From: Candidatus Kapaibacterium sp.
Lineage (GTDB): Bacteria; Bacteroidota; Ignavibacteria; Kapaibacteriales; UBA4661
Assembly: GCA_025455065.1 (NCBI GenBank)
Contig: JALONG010000023.1
Location: 1 to 64,000, forward strand
DNA length: 64,000 nucleotides
Direction: 5' to 3'
A model generated the notes under the pieces. The model was not told where the DNA came from. It worked only from the letters and a program-made list of their open reading frames with translations, and did no database searches. The position numbers were made by a program, and so were the translations under genes. The number at the start of each line of letters is the position of its first letter. The stretch's first letter is position 1. Shown piece by piece: positions 1 through 9,172 of this stretch.

Positions 1-1
1 T

Positions 2-2488
2 TATACGCTTTCGGTTGCGGGTGTGAGTGCGGCGAATACGTTGGGCGCGAGGACGTTCTTTGTGAAGCCCGATACGGCACGACCGCTTATTTTGACGGCT
101 ATCACGCCGCAATCGCTGACGGTGGGCGATTCAGCGGTGCATCAGTGGACAATTACAGTAACGGGAGACAATTTTACTGCCGCTTCCCGCGTCTATGGAA
201 AAAACAACAATGTTCTTTTTCCGACGACATTTGTGGATGAAACCACGCTCACAGTGAGTATTCCTGCGGCTCTCCGGCAACTTGGCGCGATGATGCTGGA
301 AGTGCGCTCCACCTCTCCGCCGGACACCTCGAATATGATTCCGGTGTTTGTGTTTGACCCGAGTTTGGAGTATCACGCCACGTTGGGCGTGATAGCGCCT
401 GCCGTACCTCTGCTGACGGCGGAGGAGCAGCAAGCGCTTCAGACCTTGCAACAAAGCGGGCAGTACGTCTCGGTACGGGCAATCACGCTGAATATCCGCC
501 CTGTGGAGATACTAACGACGCGGGAACTGACGTTTGATGTTGGGCAGGGTTTGGTGGCGACGGCGGAGTTGGGCTTGCCGCAGATAGTCGGAGAGAACGA
601 TTTTTATCTTCCGGGTTATGTGCAAGGCGACACGACGGGCAAGAACTTCTCGGTAACGATGGTAGATAATCGCTACATCGGTACGAGTTTCAGTGTTGGC
701 GGGAAAGAGTACACGCTTCAGCCCTTGGGGAATAATGGGGTGCATTTCTTGGGGGAGGTGAATCCGATGGCGCTCCCTACAGCCTGTGATGTAAATCCCA
801 CCGTGTTGGCGGATTATATACCGCCTGTGCCAACTCCAGGTAATATGGGGTGTAGTGATCGTAATATTCGTGTGTTGTTTCTAGCGACACCTGAAATCAT
901 CAATGCCCCAGGATACTCAGATGTACTAACGTCATTAAATACACAAATACAATATGCAAAAAATGCTTTTCGTCGCTCTTTAGAATGGACAGGTCGTCAA
1001 AGCGCAACTATTGATGTGGTGAATAATGTGCCAATTCGTTGGGACTATAATAGCGGAGCAAGGCAGTTTGCCAATGAAGTAGCGTGGGTAAATTATATTT
1101 TGGCTGATGAAATCCCTGTACCACAAGTGTATAGTGAAAGGATGCTTCGTTCTCGTTCAAGCCTTGCTAATAACCCGACTATTACACAGCTAAAAATTCG
1201 CTATAATGCTGATGTGGTAGTTATTTACCATTTAAGCCCAGCAACAAGTTTTCCTAATCAGGCTAATGCAATACAATTTGCAGATTTAGCCATAAATGGA
1301 ATACAACCAACACCAGATAATGCATTTATCTTAATGAGACATCTAACCACCGGTTTTAGCTCTCGAGGCTTATTCGCCCATGAATTAGGTCATATTCTTG
1401 GAGGGCAACACCATAATTCCACAACAATATTTCCCAGTAATGAGCCGCGATACGGTTTTTATCAGGAATATCCAGCAATTCTAAATCCCAATGTTACTTT
1501 GCAAAGAACGACAATTATGGCGATTGGTAGCGATCCTTCTTCAGATATTTTCTCATCACCCCAGTTTGTAGAGCGGGGTGTAATATATGCAAATCTTAAA
1601 GAAGATGGCTTCTCCGCTATTATTCCTAGTGATTATCAAAGTGCTAATCCAAAAGATTTAGCAACTAATACTAATTTATCACCACCACTTACTAATCCCA
1701 TCCCTTTGGGAACAGCAGCTGTGAATAATGTTACAGCCATCATTGATAAAAATGTACCTGTTGTTGCTGGATATGCGCCTTCAGGCTCTGTGAACCTCTT
1801 GAATGTACCTCGCTCTCTCAAGCGTGCCACTCAGAATAGCGATTGCGCAACCATTACCGTCAGAGCGACAGCCTGCTCACCGGGAATGTATCAAACACGA
1901 TACTATGCGTGGACAAATACACAACGACTGACACCACTAAGCGGCGAAATCAATAACGCACCAAATCTGCCCGGTACACAAACTTCGACCATCCAAGTTT
2001 GTATGCCGAATGACGGCAGTTTGTTTGTGCAAGGTGTTGTTGTGCTTGAAATAATAGACGGCACAACAGGTCAATTTATCGAACTTGCTTCGCAGAATTT
2101 CTTTATTTCATGCCAAGATTGCTACCCGCAGCCGATGATGGCAATTTTTAGTAAAGCATCCTCCGTACAGTCACTGTCGGGTACATCAAAGAGACAAATA
2201 AAGCCTACTTTGAAAGAGGAATTACCCGCAGCACAACTCTATCAAAGCAGTCCCAATCCTGCAAGAGACAAAGCCGATGTTCGTTTTGCCATTCCTCGTA
2301 AATCTTTTGTTACATTGGAAGTGTATAATGCACTTGGTCAGCGAGTAAGCACATTGGCAGACGGTACGATGGACGCAGGAGAGTATGTGATACCTTTCGA
2401 GGTACAGCATCTGCCCAGTGGATTTTACACTTATAAGCTGGTAGCTGATAATCAAACATTTGTCCGTACGATGATGGTGGTCAAATAA
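2..2488 (+). CDS. Secreted reprolysin-like zinc metalloprotease with T9SS sorting domain (5' partial)
   Basis: The reading frame is open back to the window edge, so the first GTG (position 23) is internal and the true start lies outside. The visible part begins with an IPT/TIG-like beta domain (roughly the first 110 residues). A metalloprotease region follows, with the motif HELGHILGGQHH near position 1379, which fits HExxHxxGxxH of metzincins: three zinc-binding histidines and the catalytic glutamate. The end carries a type A T9SS C-terminal sorting domain (SPNPAR ... LEVYNALGQRV ... LPSGFYTYKL ... MMVVK). I infer an extracellular or surface-anchored peptidase exported by type IX secretion. 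The substrate is unknown. The next gene starts 49 nt downstream. Confidence 0.85.
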   Translation, partial: YTLSVAGVSAANTLGARTFFVKPDTARPLILTAITPQSLTVGDSAVHQWTITVTGDNFTAASRVYGKNNNVLFPTTFVDETTLTVSIPAALRQLGAMMLEVRSTSPPDTSNMIPVFVFDPSLEYHATLGVIAPAVPLLTAEEQQALQTLQQSGQYVSVRAITLNIRPVEILTTRELTFDVGQGLVATAELGLPQIVGENDFYLPGYVQGDTTGKNFSVTMVDNRYIGTSFSVGGKEYTLQPLGNNGVHFLGEVNPMALPTACDVNPTVLADYIPPVPTPGNMGCSDRNIRVLFLATPEIINAPGYSDVLTSLNTQIQYAKNAFRRSLEWTGRQSATIDVVNNVPIRWDYNSGARQFANEVAWVNYILADEIPVPQVYSERMLRSRSSLANNPTITQLKIRYNADVVVIYHLSPATSFPNQANAIQFADLAINGIQPTPDNAFILMRHLTTGFSSRGLFAHELGHILGGQHHNSTTIFPSNEPRYGFYQEYPAILNPNVTLQRTTIMAIGSDPSSDIFSSPQFVERGVIYANLKEDGFSAIIPSDYQSANPKDLATNTNLSPPLTNPIPLGTAAVNNVTAIIDKNVPVVAGYAPSGSVNLLNVPRSLKRATQNSDCATITVRATACSPGMYQTRYYAWTNTQRLTPLSGEINNAPNLPGTQTSTIQVCMPNDGSLFVQGVVVLEIIDGTTGQFIELASQNFFISCQDCYPQPMMAIFSKASSVQSLSGTSKRQIKPTLKEELPAAQLYQSSPNPARDKADVRFAIPRKSFVTLEVYNALGQRVSTLADGTMDAGEYVIPFEVQHLPSGFYTYKLVADNQTFVRTMMVVK

Positions 2489-2537
2489 GTTTAGCTTTTC
2501 AGAATTTCAGCAACAAAAACCTTTCATTCAAGATGCT

Positions 2538-3839
2538 ATGAATATGAATATCTTTTCAAAAGCAGTAATACAAGTCGCCTTCCTTCTCCTCATTCCTTCA
2601 GTCAAATGTTTGGGGCAGTGGGCTTTAGTGCAGAGGGCAGATTCTGCTATGCCCGTAACATTGATACGCAATACCCGCTTGGGGTTATTTGCTTATACAT
2701 CTCCTCAAAATCAGGTATTCCGTTCTACCGACGCAGGCAATACTTGGCAGGCAACATATTTGGCGAATATGTCCGGAGTGCCCTTTCCAACATATTCAAC
2801 AATTTCTCTCTCTACAATTATTTCAACACCGAAAAACGTTTTTGCGGTCGATTTTTTAACACGAATGGTTTTTAATTCATCAGACAGCGGAAAAACATGG
2901 GATATACTTGTAGATAAAACACGACCATCTTCGGCGATATTAGCAGAGGATATTGTTGCTATCGACGGTACAGTCATCAGATTATATCAAGGTTCACTAT
3001 TCTTTTCTTCCGATAATGGCAACTCATGGCGATATAATCAAGAATTAGGGCGGCTTGCCTCTGCAAAACAAATAAACGTAGTTGATAACACACTCATTAT
3101 TACTTCTATTTTCGGAGAAGTCTTTCAAAGCAAAGATTTGGGTGCTTCGTGGAAGATACTTCCTTTCGCTATTAATGAACGAGCTATCTTATATTTTGCC
3201 GGCAGCGCTTTTTTATGGAAACAACAGTATAATGGGACAATAGGTGGCTTTAATTCTTATACACTTACTTTTTCCGGTGATAGTGGAAAATCTTGGATTC
3301 CGTTCCAAATTTCTGACTCAACAAATATCATCTATCAAGTGACAACTATTGATCAAAAATTGTTGGTAGCATCATGGGCTGGCTTGTATTCATCTTCAGA
3401 TCTGGGAAAAAGCTGGCGTAGGGAGTCAGGGAAAAATGGGTTGGGGTCAGGTTTTACAACCTCTTTGGACACTGCTGGGGGACAAATTTTTGTTGCGGTA
3501 CAGAACAATATAGGAGGAAGAAGGAGTCTTTATCGTACGACACCTTCCACCGTCAGCACCCGCGAAGAGCCGCCATTACTCACGTTCCGCTCATCCCCCG
3601 CACCCAACCCCACCAGCGAAACGGCAAGCATAGCTTTCACGCTGCCTCGCCCCGCACAGGTGGCACTGACGCTTTACTCTGCGCTTGGTGTGGAGGTATG
3701 GCGTAGCGTGTCGGCTTCCTACGCCGCAGGAGAGCAGCATATCAGTGTGGACACACGCGGCTTGCCTTCGGGTGTGTATTCCTATCGCCTCACGGCTGGC
3801 GGGATGCACTCGGTGGGGCGTGTGGTGGTGGTGCGGTAG
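2538..3839 (+). CDS. BNR/Asp-box repeat protein with T9SS sorting domain
   Basis: The 433-residue protein has a signal peptide (residues 1 to about 27, ending CLGQ). It then has repeated Asp-box-like motifs (S-x-D-x-G-x-x-W, e.g. STDAGNTW, SSDSGKTW, SSDNGNSW, SSDLGKSW) typical of sialidase-fold beta-propellers. The last 80 residues are a T9SS sorting domain (PAPNPTSETASIAF ... LYSALGVEV ... LPSGVYSYRLTAGG ... VVVR). No sialidase active-site set (RIP arginine motif) is apparent, so an enzyme call is not justified; a surface-exposed beta-propeller is the safest reading. It follows the metalloprotease gene by 49 nt and is closed by a strong terminator. Confidence 0.85.
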   Translation: MNMNIFSKAVIQVAFLLLIPSVKCLGQWALVQRADSAMPVTLIRNTRLGLFAYTSPQNQVFRSTDAGNTWQATYLANMSGVPFPTYSTISLSTIISTPKNVFAVDFLTRMVFNSSDSGKTWDILVDKTRPSSAILAEDIVAIDGTVIRLYQGSLFFSSDNGNSWRYNQELGRLASAKQINVVDNTLIITSIFGEVFQSKDLGASWKILPFAINERAILYFAGSAFLWKQQYNGTIGGFNSYTLTFSGDSGKSWIPFQISDSTNIIYQVTTIDQKLLVASWAGLYSSSDLGKSWRRESGKNGLGSGFTTSLDTAGGQIFVAVQNNIGGRRSLYRTTPSTVSTREEPPLLTFRSSPAPNPTSETASIAFTLPRPAQVALTLYSALGVEVWRSVSASYAAGEQHISVDTRGLPSGVYSYRLTAGGMHSVGRVVVVR

Positions 3840-3902
3840 GATGCTTTTCACTTTCACCAGAGCAGTTCGGTTTGCCTCAATGGGGACAATCCTGTTCAAT
3901 AA

Positions 3903-3932
3903 GGCTCTTCTTTGGTAGGAAGAGCCTTTTTT
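3903..3932 (+). terminator. Rho-independent terminator after the BNR gene
   Basis: Perfect 8-bp stem GGCTCTTC (3903-3910) / GAAGAGCC (3919-3926) with an 8-nt loop, followed by six T residues. It lies 64 nt past the stop codon of the BNR protein. Confidence 0.85.
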
Positions 3933-3949
3933 CTTGCTTTACGTTCAAG

Positions 3950-3981
3950 TTTGATTATTCAGAAAAGAAAGGCTATATTTG
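3950..3981 (+). promoter_or_regulatory. Bacteroidota-type promoter for the WG-repeat operon
   Basis: TTTG at 3950-3953 and TATATTTG at 3974-3981, separated by 20 nt, match the known Bacteroidota -33/-7 pattern TTTG-N~20-TAnnTTTG. The site lies between the upstream terminator and the WG-repeat gene, implying a leader of about 165 nt if the ATG at 4153 is the start. Nothing else recognisable lies in 3982-4152. Confidence 0.55.
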
Positions 3982-4152
3982 CGGCGGAAAATGTGCAATG
4001 CTCATGCTCCTTTTTTTTGGTATCTCTGTCTGCAATGGCTTGTTCTCGTGCATTTTACGGGGAATGTTGCTACCTAGCTAATTCGCTGCTTATCCAATTC
4101 CTTGAAAACTCTTCTCAATTCTTATTTTACTCATTTCAATTTATTTTGTTGT

Positions 4153-5868
4153 ATGATGAACTCTCGTTCCTGCCGAACGCTCTGCGTTACGGCAATGCTC
4201 TGGTGTTGTAGTATTGGTGCGGCTTTTGAGGCGTTTGCGCAAGCCGAAACGTTTGAAAAAAATGGCAAAAAAGGTTTGCGTAATGTCGGTGATAAAACCG
4301 TTCTTGTAGAAGCAAAATACGATGAGCTGACGAATCTTGATAATGGTTGGCTCAAATTTCGTTTTGCCGGGAAACTAGGTTTAATGCACCCCGGAGGTAA
4401 AGAAGTGATTGAAGGTCGGTTTGGCGAAATGGATTTGAAAATTCTCAATAATGGAAATCTCTTGATTATCGGGGACGGAAAAAAGGGAGTTGTTTCCAAT
4501 GCCGAAATGCGCGAGATTATTACGGTTAAATATGAGGATGTTGAACTTTATGCTAACGGAAAATATTTAATCAAAACCAATGGGAAATCCGGCATAGCCG
4601 ATGTGTCTGGCAAAGAAATCCTTGCTCCCAAGTACGATGAAATCTTGATGGGACAAGACGGACGCGCTCAAGTGAAGTTGAATGGCAAAACAGGTTTTAT
4701 TGACGAAAAGGGCAAAGAACTCGTTGCGCCGAAATACGACGGTGTGCAGATGCTCAAAAACGGTCGTGTGCAAATCACCGAAGGCGGAAAAACGGGCTTC
4801 TTGGATGAAAAAGGTATGGAAATTATCCCGCCAAAATACGACGGTGCGAAGTTTTTCTCCGTTGGTGCAAATGGTTACGCGGAAGTGAAAAACGGTGCAA
4901 AAATGGGCTTGTACACTACCGCAGGCAAAATGCTTGTTCCGGCGGAGTTTGAGACCGTGAAACTCAGCGCCAATGAACGCATCGAAGTAAAAAATGCAGG
5001 AAAAATAGGCTATTACGATATGCAAGGCAATCTGCTTATTCCCTGCAAGTACGATGCCGTCTTGTTTGCCTTGGACGGACGCGCTCAGGTGAAGGCAGGT
5101 GGGAAGTTTGGTGCGATTGCTCCGCAAATTGCTCCCCAAGGCGCAGGCAAAGAATACAAAGAATTTTTGGAAACGAAGTATGACGATGTAAAAATGATGA
5201 AAGTCGTTGCTGCGGCAACCTTGGCGGGCAAAACATCCTTCTGGACGGCTCAAGGTGTTGAGTACAGCGCTGTGGAAGAGCCAGTGAACAACCTTCTCCG
5301 CGCTAAAAAAGGCGGAAAAACGGGCTTTTTAGATATGACGGGCAAAGAGATTATCCCTGTGCAGTATGATTCCTTGCAAGCATTTTCCGAAGGTCTTGCC
5401 CTTGCGCAGATGGGCGGAAAATGGGGCTTTCTTGGCGCAGACGGCAAAGAAAAAGCGGCGCTGAAATATGACGCGGCAGAGACGCTGAAAGGCGGTATTG
5501 CGCGTGTTGTGAGTGGCGGAAAATGGGGCTTGATTGGCAAAGACGGTGCAGAACTTATCGCTCCGAAATATGATTCCCTCCGCACCTTTGCAGAAGGCGT
5601 AGCGGGCGCGAAACTCGCCGATAAATGGGGCGTTGTTGCTCAAGACGGTAAAGAACTTGTTGCGCCCAAATACGACGTGCTGGATGCCTTGAGCGAGGGT
5701 TTTGCGTTGGTCGTGGCGGCAGGGAAATTCGGCTTCATTGATAAAGCAGGCGTGGAAGTGATTGCGCCGCAGTACGATGCCGCAGAAGCATTCAAAGGTG
5801 GCGTTGCCAAAGTTACGCTTGCCGGAAAAACCATGAACATTGATACCACCGGAAAGGAGAAAAAATAA
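4153..5868 (+). CDS. WG-repeat (KYD/GKxGF) secreted protein
   Basis: About 571 residues. I chose the ATG at 4153 over the upstream in-frame TTG at 4102 because it gives a compact signal peptide (MMNSRSCRT... ending AFAQ). The mature part is almost entirely WG/KWG-type repeats of about 45 residues with the pattern KYDxxxxLxxGxAxVxxxGKxGFIDxxGKExIxP; more than ten units are visible. WG-repeat proteins are common in Bacteroidota and their molecular role is not defined, so I assign none. The stop codon overlaps the next start (TAATG at 5866-5870), indicating translational coupling with the following gene. Confidence 0.85.
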   Translation: MMNSRSCRTLCVTAMLWCCSIGAAFEAFAQAETFEKNGKKGLRNVGDKTVLVEAKYDELTNLDNGWLKFRFAGKLGLMHPGGKEVIEGRFGEMDLKILNNGNLLIIGDGKKGVVSNAEMREIITVKYEDVELYANGKYLIKTNGKSGIADVSGKEILAPKYDEILMGQDGRAQVKLNGKTGFIDEKGKELVAPKYDGVQMLKNGRVQITEGGKTGFLDEKGMEIIPPKYDGAKFFSVGANGYAEVKNGAKMGLYTTAGKMLVPAEFETVKLSANERIEVKNAGKIGYYDMQGNLLIPCKYDAVLFALDGRAQVKAGGKFGAIAPQIAPQGAGKEYKEFLETKYDDVKMMKVVAAATLAGKTSFWTAQGVEYSAVEEPVNNLLRAKKGGKTGFLDMTGKEIIPVQYDSLQAFSEGLALAQMGGKWGFLGADGKEKAALKYDAAETLKGGIARVVSGGKWGLIGKDGAELIAPKYDSLRTFAEGVAGAKLADKWGVVAQDGKELVAPKYDVLDALSEGFALVVAAGKFGFIDKAGVEVIAPQYDAAEAFKGGVAKVTLAGKTMNIDTTGKEKK

Positions 5869-6767
5869 TGCAAAAACTTCTTAAAACCTCACTTTTTACG
5901 CTCGTAATTGCGACATTCTTTGCTAACGCCGTTATTGCTCAAGTGCCTCTAACGCCGGAGAAAATCGAAAAAGAGCGTCAGAAAATTCTTGCACAAAAAA
6001 TTGATAGCGTCATTGTGTGGGAATTTGCCCTCAAAAACAACAAACCTGAAAAAAAGGGCAGAATGGATATGCTCATTCGATATGACAAAAACGGGAATAA
6101 GGTTCTGGAAGGGCGCTACAACAAGGATGTGATTGACACACGGCAGGAATTTGTCTATAACGATAAAAACCAGCTTACCGAAACCACAAACTTCATGGAA
6201 TTTAACACGCCGGGTTTTACGTGGAAGTACGAGTATGACGAAAAAGGGCGCACCAAAGAGGCAGTGTATTCGAGCAATATGAGTAATTCCAGCCAGCGCC
6301 AAACCTTTCATTACCGCGAAGGCTTGTTTACGGCAAATGACGGAGTATTAACGGAAGTGAAATTTTACATCACCAAAGATAAAGTAGGCTACCGCGACGT
6401 AATCACGTACGATGACCAAACAAAGCGCCCGGTGAAGATGATTCGTTTCCGCATTGACGACAGCATTGAGAAAAAAGAGGAGTATAAGTACGATGCAAAC
6501 GGAAACATCAGTGAAATAGCGGTCTTTGGTGGCATGGAGTTCGACGAAAAAACGGCAAAACTTCAGTCGAAAAAGGTTTTTACCTACGACGCAAACGGGA
6601 ACGTTGCGAGTGAATCCGAAACAAATGCGAAAAATCAACTTACATCGAAACTTGTTCATACCTACGATGCAAGTGGAAAACTTGCCGAAACGACGGTTTC
6701 GTCAGGTAAAAAGCCGCCTGTGAAGCCGAGTTATGTGCGGAAGTATGTGTATGCGGTGTTGCCGTAG
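5868..6767 (+). CDS. Secreted YD-repeat-like protein of unknown function
   Basis: 299 residues with a signal peptide (residues 1-25, ending VIAQ). The body has repeated YD-type units (YEYDEKGR, YKYDANGN, FTYDANGN, HTYDASGK), like the short YD/RHS-type beta-strand repeats of many Bacteroidota periplasmic or surface proteins. It lacks the hyperconserved core and toxic tip of a true RHS toxin. The ATG overlaps the stop of the WG-repeat gene by one base, so the two are very likely coexpressed. A terminator follows within 20 nt. Confidence 0.75.
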   Translation: MQKLLKTSLFTLVIATFFANAVIAQVPLTPEKIEKERQKILAQKIDSVIVWEFALKNNKPEKKGRMDMLIRYDKNGNKVLEGRYNKDVIDTRQEFVYNDKNQLTETTNFMEFNTPGFTWKYEYDEKGRTKEAVYSSNMSNSSQRQTFHYREGLFTANDGVLTEVKFYITKDKVGYRDVITYDDQTKRPVKMIRFRIDDSIEKKEEYKYDANGNISEIAVFGGMEFDEKTAKLQSKKVFTYDANGNVASESETNAKNQLTSKLVHTYDASGKLAETTVSSGKKPPVKPSYVRKYVYAVLP

Positions 6768-6785
6768 CATATGGTAATTGTGACG

Positions 6786-6825
6786 AAAAGGCTGAGAAAC
6801 GTTGATTTTTTTTCAGCCTTTTTTT
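6786..6825 (+). terminator. Rho-independent terminator
   Basis: Stem AAAAGGCTGA (6786-6795) / TCAGCCTTTT (6813-6822), continuing into a T tract to 6825. It ends the WG-repeat/YD-repeat operon. Confidence 0.85.
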
Positions 6826-6840
6826 GTGTCGTAAATTTTG

Positions 6841-7040
6841 TATTTTCTGGACTGGGATTTGAAGATTTTCGGGATTGTTGGGATTGAGCGAGGTTCTGTA
6901 CTGAATGTGGTATTTTCTGGACTGGGATTTGAGGATTTTCGGGATTTTCGGGATTGTTGGGATTGAGCGAGGTTCTGTACTGAATGTGGTATTTTCTGGA
7001 CTGGGATTTGAGGATTTTCGGGATTTTGGGGATTGAATGT
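6841..7040. repeat. 2.7 tandem copies of a 70-79 nt unit built on a 9-nt period (left arm of the GxxExxY element)
   Basis: Units start at 6841 (70 nt), 6911 (79 nt; one extra 9-mer GATTTTCGG) and 6990 (partial, to about 7040). Each opens with TATTTTCTGGACTGGGATTT and contains runs of 9-mers of the form GATTNTNGG. The reverse complement of the core (AAATCCTCA-AAATCCCAG-TCCxGAC) recurs downstream of the next gene at 7585-7798, so that gene sits inside an inverted-repeat bracket. Confidence 0.85.
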
Positions 7041-7096
7041 GAAGGATTTTATTCGTGAATTCAATGATTTTGAGGCATTATTTTGAAGAGAAGAAA

Positions 7097-7498
7097 ATGG
7101 CAGATTTTCAAGAAGATTCTTTGTCGAATTTGACGCATCGCATTATCGGTGCGGCTTTTGAGGTTCATAATAACTTGCGAAGTGGGTTTCAAGAGGTAAT
7201 TTATCAACGTGCATTAGCGCATGAATTTACTCTACGCGGCATTGTTGCTGAACGTGAATGTGAACTACCTGTTTACTACAAAGGTGAGATGGTCGGAGCT
7301 AGAAGGGTTGATTTTTTGGTAGAAAATCAAGTTTGTGTTGAGTTAAAGGCTATTGCTGAGTTGAATGAATCGCATATTGCTCAAACATATAGCTACGTTG
7401 AGGCGTTTAACAAGGAGATCGCTTTGCTTATCAATTTTGGTGCTGCAAGTGTGCAACACCGCCGCATTCACAATAAAAAATTCCGTAAGACTGATTAA
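7097..7498 (+). CDS. GxxExxY family protein (PD-(D/E)XK fold)
   Basis: 133 residues from the ATG at 7097, preceded by the purine-rich GAAGAGAAGAA; in-frame GTG 7055 and ATG 7064 are less likely because they run into the repeat. The family signature G30-x-x-E33-x-x-Y36 is present (GFQEVIY). Asp72 and Glu82-x-Lys84 (RRVDFLV ... CVELKA) give the D...ExK core of the PD-(D/E)XK_3 nuclease-like fold. The biochemical role of the family is not established. The gene is bracketed by inverted copies of a 9-nt-period repeat and sits immediately before a truncated clpB, which suggests it is cargo of a small mobile or selfish element (inference). Confidence 0.85.
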   Translation: MADFQEDSLSNLTHRIIGAAFEVHNNLRSGFQEVIYQRALAHEFTLRGIVAERECELPVYYKGEMVGARRVDFLVENQVCVELKAIAELNESHIAQTYSYVEAFNKEIALLINFGAASVQHRRIHNKKFRKTD

Positions 7499-7584
7499 GG
7501 GCTAAACCTAAACTGCATTGTGCAGATTGTCAGACAGTTGATTTTTTGATTATACCTCCGTATTTTTGTTGTGCTTGAAATCAA

Positions 7585-7798
7585 TCACGGTAATCATATA
7601 AATCCCCCAAATCCCAGTCCAGACGGCATCTCAACACTCCGTCGCTTGAAGTATCTGAACATAGGATCAATCACGGTAATCACACAAATCCTCAAAATCC
7701 CAGTCCGGACGGTACTTCAATACACTGATAACCAAATTATCACCACATACAAAAAATCCCCATAATCAAAAAAATCCCCCAAATCCCAGTCTCGACAA
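7585..7798. repeat. Right arm of the GxxExxY element: three inverted copies of the 9-nt-period repeat
   Basis: Three blocks read AAATCCCCC-AAATCCCAG-TCCAGAC (about 7600-7624), AAATCCTCA-AAATCCCAG-TCCGGAC (about 7686-7710) and AAATCCCCA-TAATCAAAA-AAATCCCCC-AAATCCCAG-TCTCGAC (about 7754-7796). They are complementary to the tandem repeat at 6841-7040. ATCAATCACGGTAATCA recurs near 7580 and 7668. The last copy ends about 20 nt before the clpB fragment start. The gap 7499-7817 holds no other gene. Confidence 0.8.
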
Positions 7799-7817
7799 AT
7801 ACACAATAATTTCCTCT

Positions 7818-9155
7818 ATGCTCGACCAAACCACAGAACAAGCCACGCGCAAGCGCCTCGCCGAAATTGAACGCGAACTTTCCGACCTCCAAGAAAAGCG
7901 CACTGCTTTACGGGCGCGGTGGCAGGTGGAAAAAGACGCAATTCAGCGTATTCAAGGGCTGAAAGCGGCAATTGAACTCTCCAAAACGGATGCTGCGGAC
8001 TTTGAGCGGCGCGGCGATTTGGGTAAAGTCGCCGAAATCCGTTATGGGCGTATGGTACAGTTGGAAAAAGAACTTGTTGAGGCGAATGAGGCACTCCGCG
8101 CCGCACAAAAAGACGGAACAATGCTCAAAGAACAAGTTGGCGCAGACGACATCGCGGAAACCATTTCTCGTTGGACGGGAATACCTGTGAGCCGCATGAT
8201 GGAAACTGAGCGTACGAAATTACTCAAAATGGAAGACCGTTTGCATGAGCGTGTTATTGGGCAAGAAGAGGCTGTAAGGGCGGTGAGTAATGCTATACGC
8301 CGCGCCAGAGCAGGGCTGCAAGACGCAAATCGCCCAATCGGTTCGTTTATTTTTTTGGGAACAACAGGTGTTGGCAAAACCGAATTGGCGAGGGCGCTTG
8401 CGGAATTTCTCTTTGACGATGAGCAAGCAATGGTGCGCCTTGATATGACGGAGTACATGGAAAAACACGCCGTTTCGCGCATGATTGGTGCGCCGCCGGG
8501 GTATGTTGGTTATGATGAAGGTGGGCAGTTGACCGAAGCCGTGAGAGTACATCCTTATTCGGTGGTGCTGTTTGACGAAATCGAAAAAGCGCATCCCGAC
8601 GTGTTTAATGTGCTGTTGCAAGTCCTTGATGAAGGACGACTTACCGATAGCAAAGGGCGTGAGGTGAATTTCCGTAATACGATTATCATTATGACTTCCA
8701 ATATCGGCACGGAAATTATTCAGGAATCCTTACAACATTTAGATGACCGAAAAAGCGATTTCGAGTTGGAAGAGCGTTTGGAAAACGTCAAAGAAAAAGT
8801 GATAAACCTCCTCAAAACTCGCGTCCGTCCTGAGTTTTTTAACCGCATTGACGATGTGATTTTATTCCGACCGCTTTCACGCAAAAATGTTCGGCAAATA
8901 GCCAAAGTGCAGATAAAACGTTTGGAAGAAACGATGAAAAACACGGAACTTGCGCTCGACATCACCGATGAAGCGCTTGAATGGTTGGCGGTGCATGGGT
9001 ACGAAATCAACTACGGTGCGCGTCCACTTAAACGCCTGATACAAAAACGCATCGCAGACCCGCTTGCAATCAAGGTTCTTTCGGGTGAGATTAGTTCGGG
9101 CGATACAGTGCGTGTAGATATGGGTATGACAGGCGAATTAGAAATCGGGAAATAA
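7818..9155 (+). CDS. clpB: ClpB C-terminal half only: middle-domain coiled coil plus NBD2 (N-terminally truncated)
   Basis: 445 residues, against about 860 for full ClpB. The protein opens partway into the M-domain coiled coil (residues 5-105), then carries a complete second AAA+ module: the GIPVSRM linker, Walker A GTTGVGKT (181-188), Walker B VVLFDE (249-254), sensor 1 MTSNIG, and sensor 2 GARPLKR near the end. The N domain and the whole NBD1 are missing; no remnant lies upstream, where the inverted-repeat element begins. ClpB disaggregase activity needs both rings, so this product may be non-functional or a stand-alone NBD2 ATPase. The ATG at 7818 is the only plausible start. The gene for a VWA-OmpA protein follows 17 nt later. 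Confidence 0.85.
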   Translation: MLDQTTEQATRKRLAEIERELSDLQEKRTALRARWQVEKDAIQRIQGLKAAIELSKTDAADFERRGDLGKVAEIRYGRMVQLEKELVEANEALRAAQKDGTMLKEQVGADDIAETISRWTGIPVSRMMETERTKLLKMEDRLHERVIGQEEAVRAVSNAIRRARAGLQDANRPIGSFIFLGTTGVGKTELARALAEFLFDDEQAMVRLDMTEYMEKHAVSRMIGAPPGYVGYDEGGQLTEAVRVHPYSVVLFDEIEKAHPDVFNVLLQVLDEGRLTDSKGREVNFRNTIIIMTSNIGTEIIQESLQHLDDRKSDFELEERLENVKEKVINLLKTRVRPEFFNRIDDVILFRPLSRKNVRQIAKVQIKRLEETMKNTELALDITDEALEWLAVHGYEINYGARPLKRLIQKRIADPLAIKVLSGEISSGDTVRVDMGMTGELEIGK

Positions 9156-9172
9156 GAAGGACAGAACTACGA

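Noticed and set aside
4567-5253. A 228-codon minus-strand open frame.
   Set aside because: Antisense shadow of the WG-repeat gene; the repeat periodicity makes stop-free antisense frames likely.
6841-7040. Repeats considered as a CRISPR array.
   Set aside because: The units are tandem and internally repetitive with no unique spacers, and no cas genes are nearby.
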